DNA of 5,706 nucleotides, from assembly GCA_017936725.1 (NCBI GenBank), contig JAGBEZ010000033.1, forward strand, positions 1 to 5,706. The letters run 5' to 3'. Below, piece after piece: positions 1 through 5,706 of this stretch. A program made the translations under genes and the position numbers. Each line of letters starts with the position of its first letter. The stretch's first letter is position 1. The DNA is from Agathobacter sp. (GTDB taxonomy: Bacteria; Bacillota_A; Clostridia; Lachnospirales; Lachnospiraceae). The notes beneath the pieces are model-generated. The model had not been told where the DNA came from and did no database searches. It saw only the letters and a list, made by a program, of their open reading frames with translations.

Positions 1-4
1 AAGA

Positions 5-1375
5 TTACCTTATTGCATCCAACGCTTCTTTCACATTTGATACCCCAACCAAAGTAATGCCCTCAATATTATGTACAAGTCCTGCTTTACATACCTGTGG
101 TAAAATGCACCGTTCGAATCCAAGTTTTTTGGCTTCTAATACACGCTGCTCTGCCATACTCACGCCACGCACTTCACCGCTTAGACCAACCTCGCCGAAG
201 CAAATGGTTTTCTCATCGATTGGCTTATCTAATTTGCTCGACATAATTGCCAATATAATACCTAAATCAATCGCAGGCTCATTCATACGAATACCACCCG
301 CAATATTCACATAAGCATCACACTCTGACAATTGCATTCCTAAACGCTTTTCTAAAACTGCCATCAAAAGATTTACGCGGTTATAATCCGTTCCTGTAGC
401 AGTACGTCTAGGATTTCCAAAATTCGTATGGCATATCAGTGCTTGTATTTCCAAAAGAATCGGTCTGGTTCCTTCCATAGAACATGCAACAACTGAACCC
501 GATGCTCCTATTGGTTTTCCACTTAACATAAATTCCGATGGATTTTCAACCTCAACCAAGCCAACATTGCGCATCTCAAACACGCCGATTTCATTCGTAG
601 AACCAAAACGGTTCTTTACTCCACGTAGGATGCGATAACTCTCGTGGCGATCTCCTTCAAAATACAGTACGGTATCCACCATATGCTCTAATACTCTTGG
701 TCCTGCAACCACGCCTTCTTTGGTCACGTGTCCTACGATAAAAATGGAAATATTGAGGCCCTTGGCTATCTGCATAAAAACACCGGTAGCCTCTCTTACC
801 TGTGAAACACTTCCTGGTGCAGAAGCCACATTTTCACTAAACATCGTCTGAATCGAGTCAATAATTACAACACTCGGTTTTTTACGACTAATAACCTCTT
901 TGATAATTTCTAAGTTTGTCTCACACAATAATTCCAAAGAATCCCCAAATGTGCCGATTCGCTCTGCACGAATTTTAATCTGTTGCAGAGACTCTTCCCC
1001 TGATATATAAAGAACGGATAGGTTTTTCTCTGATAAATTTCTACATACCTGCAGTAAAAGAGTTGATTTTCCAATCCCTGGGTCACCACCTACCAAAACC
1101 AAAGACCCTTTTACAATACCACCGCCCAATACACGGTCCAACTCCTTGATTTCTGTGCTGGTACGCTCGTCATTTGCAGAGGATACAGCAGATAGTGGAA
1201 CCGGTTTTGCTTCTTCCAACGCTTTCTTAACACTTGAAGAACCAGATGCTCTTTTATCTACAATTTCTTCTACAAAAGTATTCCATTCTTTGCAGCCTGG
1301 ACATTGCCCCATCCATTTCGATGATTCAAAGCCACAGTTTTGACAAAAATATACGCTTGTTTTTCCTTTAGCCAT
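5..1375 (-). CDS. radA: DNA repair protein RadA (Sms), complete
   Basis: RadA is a RecA-like, hexameric, ATP-driven DNA motor that processes recombination intermediates and extends heteroduplex during repair and transformation; it acts in the cytoplasm. The 456 residues match the usual family length. Visible in order: an N-terminal C4 zinc finger (C11, C14, C25, C28); a RecA-type ATPase with Walker A GDPGIGKST at 97-105 and Walker B around VVIIDS at 169-174; the RadA signature KNRFG at 254-258; and a C-terminal Lon-protease-like domain from about 290 to the end, which in this family is a structural DNA-binding scaffold and not a protease. The ATG at 1375 is preceded by AAGAGGAGG with only four bases between, rather close but strong. 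The gene ends in TAA at 5-7, so its 3' signals lie outside the window. It follows the upstream 136-residue gene by 90 bp, with a terminator between them. Identity is certain from the motifs. Confidence 0.98.
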   Translation of the reverse strand: MAKGKTSVYFCQNCGFESSKWMGQCPGCKEWNTFVEEIVDKRASGSSSVKKALEEAKPVPLSAVSSANDERTSTEIKELDRVLGGGIVKGSLVLVGGDPGIGKSTLLLQVCRNLSEKNLSVLYISGEESLQQIKIRAERIGTFGDSLELLCETNLEIIKEVISRKKPSVVIIDSIQTMFSENVASAPGSVSQVREATGVFMQIAKGLNISIFIVGHVTKEGVVAGPRVLEHMVDTVLYFEGDRHESYRILRGVKNRFGSTNEIGVFEMRNVGLVEVENPSEFMLSGKPIGASGSVVACSMEGTRPILLEIQALICHTNFGNPRRTATGTDYNRVNLLMAVLEKRLGMQLSECDAYVNIAGGIRMNEPAIDLGIILAIMSSKLDKPIDEKTICFGEVGLSGEVRGVSMAEQRVLEAKKLGFERCILPQVCKAGLVHNIEGITLVGVSNVKEALDAIR

Positions 1376-1401
1376 ATATCCTCCTCTTATGATGCTACCA
1401 A

Positions 1402-1423
1402 TCTTTTCTAAATGTAGAAAAGA
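1402..1423 (-). repeat. A/T-rich inverted repeat (9-bp arms, 4-nt loop) in the radA leader
   Basis: On the plus strand, TCTTTTCTA (1402-1410) and TAGAAAAGA (1415-1423) are perfect reverse complements around AATG. In minus-strand RNA this makes a 9-bp hairpin ending about 26 nt before the radA start codon and 13 nt before its ribosome site. Its upstream arm is also the T-rich tail of the preceding terminator. No T-run follows the hairpin in either direction, so it is probably not a terminator itself. Its role (RNA 5'-end protection, leader structure or chance) is unknown. Confidence 0.6.
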
Positions 1424-1451
1424 AGACCCAGCCTTTCTTTCTGGCTGGGTC
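1416..1451 (-). terminator. Rho-independent terminator after the 136-residue gene
   Basis: Read on the minus strand, GACCCAGCC, a 9-nt loop AGAAAGAAA and GGCTGGGTC form a perfect 9-bp G/C-rich stem (1443-1451 with 1425-1433), followed directly by TTCTTTTCT (1424-1416). The stem starts 14 nt after the TAA of the 136-residue gene. On the plus strand the stem is followed by CAAATTAAA, which is not a T-run, so it works in one direction only. It separates radA from the genes upstream unless polymerase reads through. Confidence 0.92.
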
Positions 1452-1465
1452 CAAATTAAACGAGA

Positions 1466-1876
1466 TTATCTTCTTTTCACCGAAATAGCCACTTTGTTTT
1501 CCGTTTCTACCTCTACACTTAAGCTTAATTTGCCGCCTAAATTTGTACTCATTACTCCTGCTGGTTCATTATCTACTATAATTTCGTACTCTGCTTCAGG
1601 CTCTAATCCTAATGTAATCTGTGCGCCTTCCACGCCTTCTACTGCGAAGGAAACCTCGCCTTCTTCTTTCTTAAAATTATATACGGCTGTTCCTGGAACA
1701 GATTCGTATACAAAAAGATCATTACACTCTAACTTCGTGATATCCTTATAAGTTTTCACCTTATAAAGAGCCTCATTATGACTAAAATTGTCTAACTTCG
1801 CTTTTGCATCTAAAGTATAATCGCCAAAGCTAATTGTTCCATCTGTTTCTACACGAAGTAATTCCTTTACTACCAT
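1466..1876 (-). CDS. Small beta-rich cytoplasmic protein of unknown function (136 aa)
   Basis: I do not recognise a characterised family. The ATG at 1876 is chosen because AGGAGG (1883-1888) sits six bases ahead of it; an in-frame GTG at 1897 would place the ribosome site inside the coding region. The protein begins MVVKELLRVE. It has no signal peptide or membrane segment, is mildly acidic, has one cysteine (C51), and alternates hydrophobic and polar residues as beta strands do. The stretch LFVYESVPGTAVYNF (54-68) looks like a conserved core. The C-terminal half, with EYEIIVDNEPAG followed by TNLGGKLSLSV (about 96-121), resembles the last strands of an immunoglobulin-like sandwich. I have an unverified memory that relatives in Lachnospiraceae carry the automatic label 'endosialidase'. 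At 136 residues it is far too short for such an enzyme, and no catalytic pattern is visible. It has its own promoter and terminator between clpC and radA. Confidence 0.9.
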   Translation of the reverse strand: MVVKELLRVETDGTISFGDYTLDAKAKLDNFSHNEALYKVKTYKDITKLECNDLFVYESVPGTAVYNFKKEEGEVSFAVEGVEGAQITLGLEPEAEYEIIVDNEPAGVMSTNLGGKLSLSVEVETENKVAISVKRR

Positions 1877-1882
1877 TTTTCT

Positions 1883-1888
1883 CCTCCT
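1883..1888 (-). promoter_or_regulatory. Ribosome binding site that fixes the start of the 136-aa gene
   Basis: The minus strand reads ACAGGAGGAGAAAA just before ATG, giving a full AGGAGG with six bases of spacing. This decides for the ATG at 1876 over the in-frame GTG at 1897. Confidence 0.93.
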
Positions 1889-1897
1889 GTAAATCAC

Positions 1898-1909
1898 ACT
1901 GCATGCAGT
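1898..1909. repeat. Perfect 12-bp palindrome ACTGCATGCAGT
   Basis: ACTGCATGCAGT equals its own reverse complement. It lies in the untranslated leader of the 136-residue gene, about 20-30 nt after the predicted transcription start and 9 nt before the AGGAGG. It could be a dimeric repressor site or a small RNA hairpin (4-bp stem, CAUG loop). No T-run follows, so it is not a terminator for clpC. Confidence 0.6.
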
Positions 1910-1936
1910 CTTAACCGCACCAGCTTACTTACACAT

Positions 1937-1945
1937 ATTATATCA
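1937..1945 (-). promoter_or_regulatory. Extended -10 promoter for the 136-aa gene, overlapping the clpC stop
   Basis: The minus strand reads TGA TATAAT: a consensus -10 hexamer (1937-1942) with the TGN extension directly before it. The TGA is also the stop codon of clpC. Transcription would begin near 1930, giving a leader of about 54 nt. No good -35 hexamer is present at 16-18 bp spacing, which is tolerable for an extended -10 promoter of the SigA type. Read-through from clpC is also possible, because no terminator lies between the two genes. Confidence 0.75.
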
Positions 1946-4378
1946 CTTTAAAATGCAAATTGCATCCTTTTTTACAGAAACCGTAATATTGTCTCCAGAG
2001 CGAATCGAGCCTTTTATAATCTCTTCTGCCAGCCTATCTTCTATCTCGTCCTGAATCTTTCGTTTCAATGGTCTTGCACCATATTTACGGTCAAATGCTT
2101 TTTCTACGATGTAAGTTTTTGCTGCACTTGTGACATTCAAATCTATATTCAGTTGTTCCTTGCAACGCTTCTGTAATTCTTTTACCATAATCGTTACAAT
2201 CTGCTTCATGTCTTCTTTGTTTAGGGCTCTAAAAACGATAGTTTCATCAATACGGTTCAAAAATTCTGGTTTGAATATGCGTTTTACCTCTTCCATAACG
2301 CTATCTTTCATCTTTTGATGATCCTGCTGTTCGTCTTCTTTGTTTCCGAAACCAAGTCTTTTTGGCTCGATGATTGCCTGAGCACCCGCATTTGAAGTCA
2401 TAATAATAATGGTATTTTTGAAATCAACTTTGCGTCCCTGCGAATCTGTAATATGTCCTTCATCTAATACCTGAAGTAGGATATTAAATACGTCTGGATG
2501 TGCTTTTTCGATTTCATCAAAAAGCACTACAGAAAATGGATTTCTACGTACTTTTTCACTGAGCTGTCCGCCATCTTCATGACCTACATAGCCTGGTGGT
2601 GACCCAATCAGTTTCGATACACTGTGTTTTTCCATGTATTCGGACATATCCACACGAATCATAGCATCTTCTTTGCCAAACACTGCTTCCGCAAGCGCTT
2701 TGGAAACCTCAGTCTTACCTACACCTGTTGGTCCTAAAAATAAGAAGGAACCAATCGGACGCTTTGGATCTTTGAGTCCTACTCGTCCTCTTCGTACTGC
2801 TTTGGAAACAGCAGAAATCGCTTCCTCCTGTCCAATCACTCGCTTTCGAAGAACGGCTTCTAATTTCTGCAAACGCGCTGCCTCGTTTTCGGTTAAACGA
2901 TTTACTGGAATCTTGGTCCATCCAGCTACCACATCTGCAATCTCATTTTCTCCAATCACTGGACGTTTTTTATTCGTCGAGCTCTGCGCTTTCTTTTCCT
3001 GTCTTTCCAGTTCCTTATACAGAGCTTCTTTATTTGCTTTTTCCTCTCGCACTTTTTCAATATCACCCGTCTGTAAAGCGGCTTCCATTGCTAAATCTGC
3101 TTCATAAATCTGTCTGCGTAATCCATTTAACTTAAGAGGTGAACCCAAAAGTCCCAATCGGATTTTCGCTGCGGTTTCATCCATAAGGTCAATCGCCTTA
3201 TCTGGTAAAAATCTATCATTCACATATCGAGCAGACAACGTAACTGCAGCTTCTACCCCCTCATCCGAAATGATAACCTGGTGATGCTTTTCATAGAGAC
3301 CTCGTACGCCTTTTAAAATCTCTATCGTCTCTTCTATCGATGGCTCTTCCACGATAACAGGCTGGAAGCGTCTTTCTAAAGCCGCATCCTTTTCAATATG
3401 TTTACGATATTCATCTATCGTGGTAGCGCCGATTACCTGCAATTCTCCCCTTGCCATAGATGGTTTCAGGATATTCGCGGCGTCCAGTGAGCCTTCTGCT
3501 CCGCCAGCCCCAATAATGGTATGAATCTCATCTATAAACAGAATCACATCTCCTGCCGCTACTACTTCATTGATTACTTTTTTGATTCTTTCTTCGAATT
3601 CTCCGCGGTATTTTGATTTTGCCACTAAACCAGACATATCCAGAGAAACAAGACGTTTTCCCTGCAAAAGACCTGGCACCGTGCCATTTACAATACTTTC
3701 GGCAATCCCTTCTACAATGGCAGTTTTCCCAACTCCTGGTTCCCCAATCAAACAAGGGTTATTTTTTCCACGTCGGCTAAGAATCTGAATTACGCGTTCG
3801 GTTTCCTGTTTTCTTCCAATTACAGGGTCAAGTATCCCTTCTGCTGCCATTTCGGTCAAATCTCTTGAGTATTGGTCCAATGTTGGAGTTGCCGATCCAT
3901 TTTGCGCACCTTTTTTGCTTTTTGCTAATTCTTCACGATACTTCGCAGGGTCTTCGCCCATTGCGCCAATAATATCTGTAAATAACTTCTGCAAATTTAC
4001 ATCGAGTGTGCCAAGCAAACGAGCGGCCGCACAATCCCCTTCTTTTATAATGGACAACAAAATATGCTCTGTTCCAATCTTGTCGTAGCCTAATCTACGT
4101 GCTTCTTCTTCCGCCTGTCCTAAAATATGCTGGGCTCTTGGCGAAAAGCCATCTCGCTCTGCCACCAAGGTATCTCCGATAGAAATCAACTCTTCTATCA
4201 TCTGTAAAATCTTGGAAAGTTCCACACCATTTGCAGATAACACCTCAGCTGCAACGCCTGTGCCTTCCTTCATCAAGCCTGCAAGGATGTGCTCTGTTCC
4301 AACATAATTATATTGCATTTTTTTAGAGAGTCGATTTGCGATATCTATTGCTTTTTTCGCTTTGTCTGTATATTTCAA
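1943..4378 (-). CDS. clpC: ATP-dependent Clp protease ATP-binding subunit ClpC, complete
   Basis: ClpC is a cytoplasmic hexameric AAA+ unfoldase that threads damaged or tagged proteins into the ClpP peptidase. The 811 residues match Bacillus ClpC (about 810). Visible in order: a double Clp_N domain (about 1-150) with two GTEH motifs at 27-30 and 102-105; first ATPase with Walker A GEPGVGKT 212-219, pore loop KYRG 256-259, Walker B VILFIDE 278-284 and RR 336-337; a short coiled UVR-type middle domain (about 415-465), which separates it from ClpB; second ATPase with Walker A GPTGVGKT 549-556, pore loop GYVG 596-599, Walker B VVLFDE 617-622 and sensor-2 GARP 767-770; and the ClpP-docking LGF loop at 675-677. 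Every catalytic residue is intact. It starts at TTG. It lies 28 bp after the membrane-protein gene with no terminator between, so the two are probably co-transcribed. No CtsR operator is seen next to it. Confidence 0.98.
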   Translation of the reverse strand: MKYTDKAKKAIDIANRLSKKMQYNYVGTEHILAGLMKEGTGVAAEVLSANGVELSKILQMIEELISIGDTLVAERDGFSPRAQHILGQAEEEARRLGYDKIGTEHILLSIIKEGDCAAARLLGTLDVNLQKLFTDIIGAMGEDPAKYREELAKSKKGAQNGSATPTLDQYSRDLTEMAAEGILDPVIGRKQETERVIQILSRRGKNNPCLIGEPGVGKTAIVEGIAESIVNGTVPGLLQGKRLVSLDMSGLVAKSKYRGEFEERIKKVINEVVAAGDVILFIDEIHTIIGAGGAEGSLDAANILKPSMARGELQVIGATTIDEYRKHIEKDAALERRFQPVIVEEPSIEETIEILKGVRGLYEKHHQVIISDEGVEAAVTLSARYVNDRFLPDKAIDLMDETAAKIRLGLLGSPLKLNGLRRQIYEADLAMEAALQTGDIEKVREEKANKEALYKELERQEKKAQSSTNKKRPVIGENEIADVVAGWTKIPVNRLTENEAARLQKLEAVLRKRVIGQEEAISAVSKAVRRGRVGLKDPKRPIGSFLFLGPTGVGKTEVSKALAEAVFGKEDAMIRVDMSEYMEKHSVSKLIGSPPGYVGHEDGGQLSEKVRRNPFSVVLFDEIEKAHPDVFNILLQVLDEGHITDSQGRKVDFKNTIIIMTSNAGAQAIIEPKRLGFGNKEDEQQDHQKMKDSVMEEVKRIFKPEFLNRIDETIVFRALNKEDMKQIVTIMVKELQKRCKEQLNIDLNVTSAAKTYIVEKAFDRKYGARPLKRKIQDEIEDRLAEEIIKGSIRSGDNITVSVKKDAICILK
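1953..1965. repeat. 13-bp palindrome ATGCAA-A-TTGCAT at the -35 position
   Basis: ATGCAA and TTGCAT form a perfect 6-1-6 inverted repeat. It lies in the last codons of clpC and covers the -35 zone of the promoter at 1937-1945. It shares the TGCA core with the palindrome at 1898-1909, the two centres being about 55 bp apart. It may be an operator, or a by-product of the codons for D-A-I-C-I. Confidence 0.45.
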
Positions 4379-4390
4379 TTTATTGCCTCC
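4376..4390 (-). promoter_or_regulatory. Ribosome binding site and TTG start codon of clpC
   Basis: The minus strand reads CGGAGGCAATAAATTG: GGAGG (4386-4390), seven bases, then TTG (4376-4378). The in-frame codons upstream run back to a TAA at 4397-4399 without any ATG, GTG or TTG. The next in-frame ATG would be residue 21, inside the first Clp_N helices. TTG is therefore the only start that keeps the domain whole. Confidence 0.92.
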
Positions 4391-4406
4391 GACAAATTAC
4401 TATTTC

Positions 4407-5706
4407 TTAGTCAAAATCGATGAATACCAAATCGTCATCATCTGCTTCTTTTTCACTAGAAAGTTTTGATGTCAAGTCCGTAGCTTTTGGCTTTCTTACA
4501 ATTTTAATTTCTGGCTCCTGCTCTGGTTCAACTTCTTTTTGAGCTTCCTGAATTGCATCTAGGATAGCATTTTCTAAATCCAGAAACTCTGGCTCGTCTT
4601 TGACTTCGATTTTTTCTTGATTTTCCACTGGAATTTCTGGTTCTTCCACTGGTTCTTCGATTTGTTCTTCTATTTCATAGAATTCGATTTCAAACTCGTC
4701 TTCCTCTTCTTCCTTATCTAGTGTTTTTTCCATAACCAGCGCTTCTTCTATCGCAAGAATTTCTTGTGCCACTGCCACATCTCGAATTTCCTGATTTTCA
4801 TTTTCCTCATTCTGGTTCGCTTTTTCATCTTCAAAAGAATCGTCTTTTTTCTTGCGACCTTTTACTGCAAGCACAATAATTACAATCAACAGAATAAAGA
4901 TAACTGCCGCTGCAATTGCAAGGATAATATATTGTGTCATTTTTGCAGTATTTAATTCTTTTTCTAATGCAGTATATTTGCTTTCCAAATCGGTATCCAC
5001 CACATCATCACTGCCAGTCTGTACACTTGGCACAATAGGAATGTAGCGCTGATAGGTACCTTCGATAGAGTCATACATGTACCAACCTTTTTCGCCAGCA
5101 TCATTCATGCAGTAAACAAGGTAAAAATCTCTTATATTGACTTCGGATTCTTCACTCGCAATATCTTCTTTTAACTGATATGCACTGACAAGTCCTTTAC
5201 CTTCAATCGAAAATGTGCAGTTTTCAAAACCTTCTGGTGCTGGTGCATTTTGCTCATCTGGCAATAACACGATTACATGGCCTTTTTCTGAAATCAGTTT
5301 GATAAATGGGTAAATGGTCTGCTGTGCTTCATCATATACATATAAAGAACCTGCACCATTTGTGTTATTTAAGTATAGAACTTTTAAATCCCCTTTTGTA
5401 AAGGTCAACCCCTGTAACTGCTGTCCATTTACAACCAAAAGAGTGCTTTCAAAATTGGCTGGAATACTCTCCTGCGGAATCGTTTCTACAGGCTGTAACT
5501 GTTCTCCATTCCACTGAAGCATTTCATTTACTTCTGGTGGAGTGATTTCAGATGTTGGAGGGGTATCCACTTCTGGTGGAGTAACAGGCGTGCTTTCCTG
5601 CGCTTTACGTGTTACTACAATCGTATAGGTTGCTTTTACTCCATTTTCTGCACGAACAACAATCTTAATGGTGTTTTCCCCCACCTTAAGATTTACGGTT
5701 CCATCG
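4407..5706 (-). CDS. Cadherin-like single-pass surface protein with acidic cytoplasmic tail, 5' end missing
   Basis: Partial: the frame stays open to the window edge, so the true start and any signal peptide lie outside; 432 residues are visible. Residues 1-33, including GENTIKIVVRAENG and YTIVVTR, match the end of a bacterial cadherin-like beta-sandwich domain (the PF12733 type). A Pro/Thr linker with two TPPEV units follows (about 37-60). Next is an extracellular domain I do not recognise (about 62-226), rich in aromatics, with two cysteines (C163, C199). A short heptad-like stretch leads into one membrane helix (257-281), then KGRKKK. By the positive-inside rule the N-terminus is outside and the tail inside. 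The tail (288-432) has 55 Asp/Glu in 145 residues and ends DDDDLVFIDFD. TAA at 4407-4409 lies 28 bp before clpC. It may be a surface adhesin, an envelope scaffold or a sensor; the function is unknown. An in-frame GTG at 5684 is not the start, because it lies within the domain motif and lacks a ribosome site. Confidence 0.9.
   Translation of the reverse strand, partial: DGTVNLKVGENTIKIVVRAENGVKATYTIVVTRKAQESTPVTPPEVDTPPTSEITPPEVNEMLQWNGEQLQPVETIPQESIPANFESTLLVVNGQQLQGLTFTKGDLKVLYLNNTNGAGSLYVYDEAQQTIYPFIKLISEKGHVIVLLPDEQNAPAPEGFENCTFSIEGKGLVSAYQLKEDIASEESEVNIRDFYLVYCMNDAGEKGWYMYDSIEGTYQRYIPIVPSVQTGSDDVVDTDLESKYTALEKELNTAKMTQYIILAIAAAVIFILLIVIIVLAVKGRKKKDDSFEDEKANQNEENENQEIRDVAVAQEILAIEEALVMEKTLDKEEEEDEFEIEFYEIEEQIEEPVEEPEIPVENQEKIEVKDEPEFLDLENAILDAIQEAQKEVEPEQEPEIKIVRKPKATDLTSKLSSEKEADDDDLVFIDFD
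5530..5582. repeat. Two 14-bp direct repeats encoding TPPEV in the surface-protein linker
   Basis: ACTTCTGGTGGAGT occurs exactly at 5530-5543 and again at 5569-5582, 39 bp apart and in the same reading phase (a multiple of three). A decayed copy lies between them (TPPTSE in protein). This is a small Pro-rich spacer grown by unit duplication, common in surface proteins and able to vary in copy number. Confidence 0.75.

Noticed and set aside
1389..1751. 120-codon plus-strand frame opposite the 136-aa gene
   Set aside because: It begins in the terminator/leader region and runs antisense to a gene with a clear ribosome site, promoter and terminator; no independent signals support it.
1877..1897. 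GTG at 1897 as an upstream start for the 136-aa gene, adding seven residues
   Set aside because: It would translate through the AGGAGG (giving R-R-R), and no ribosome site precedes it; the ATG at 1876 has ideal spacing.
2634..3107. 157-codon open frame on the plus strand opposite clpC, the longest antisense frame
   Set aside because: Composition (Ser/Ala/Arg-rich, no domain) is that of a mirror of conserved ClpC codons, and there is no ribosome site or promoter; the ClpC reading accounts for this stretch fully.
4307..4312. TATAAT on the minus strand inside the 5' part of clpC
   Set aside because: It encodes part of M-Q-Y-N-Y. It lacks a TGN extension, and ATCGAC at 17 bp is a poor -35, so an internal promoter is not supported.
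4318..4324. Run of seven A on the minus strand in clpC as a frameshift site
   Set aside because: The zero-frame codons (TCT AAA AAA ATG) do not fit the X-XXY-YYZ phase, no stimulatory structure is apparent, and full-length ClpC needs the normal frame.
4409..4422. AGTCAAA on the plus strand next to the clpC start, resembling a CtsR half-site
   Set aside because: The CtsR operator needs a tandem RGTCAAA heptad three bases on; here the next heptad is GATGAAT, matching only about four of seven, and the site encodes the conserved-looking DFD end of the upstream protein.
5682..5706. GTG at 5684 as the start of the surface protein
   Set aside because: The frame is open upstream to the edge (D-G-T-V-N-L-K), continuing the cadherin-like strand, and there is no ribosome site; the gene is simply cut by the window.

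Overview
The window looks like chromosome from a low-to-moderate-GC Gram-positive anaerobe of class Clostridia, most likely Lachnospiraceae. The reasons are strong AGGAGG-type ribosome sites, an A/T-leaning codon choice, a ClpC-type (not ClpB-only) chaperone, and a surface protein with a cadherin-like beta-sandwich domain. The genus is inference.

All four genes lie on the minus strand, so transcription runs from high to low coordinates. First comes the 3' part of a single-pass surface/membrane protein (from the window edge to 4407). It has a cadherin-like domain, an extracellular domain I do not recognise, one membrane helix and a very acidic cytoplasmic tail. After 28 bp comes clpC (4378-1943), a full-length AAA+ unfoldase of the ClpCP protease that starts at TTG. 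After 66 bp, which hold a clear extended -10 promoter and two TGCA-centred palindromes, comes a gene for a 136-residue soluble beta-rich protein of unknown function (1876-1466). It is closed by a strong intrinsic terminator (1416-1451). Finally radA (1375-5) encodes the complete DNA-repair ATPase RadA/Sms, preceded by a second, A/T-rich hairpin in its leader.

In Bacillus, clpC and radA are neighbours in the CtsR-controlled operon ctsR-mcsA-mcsB-clpC-radA. Here the clpC-to-radA order survives, but an unknown small gene with its own promoter and terminator sits between them. The gene directly upstream of clpC is the membrane protein, not mcsB, and no CtsR operator is visible. ClpC keeps both N-domain glutamates that bind phosphoarginine in Bacillus.

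The core genes are ordinary. The parts worth a second look are the membrane protein tightly coupled to clpC, the insulated 136-residue gene with its palindromes, and the terminator/hairpin arrangement ahead of radA. There is no sign of mobile elements, CRISPR, tRNA or rRNA, and no gene-free stretch longer than 90 bp.
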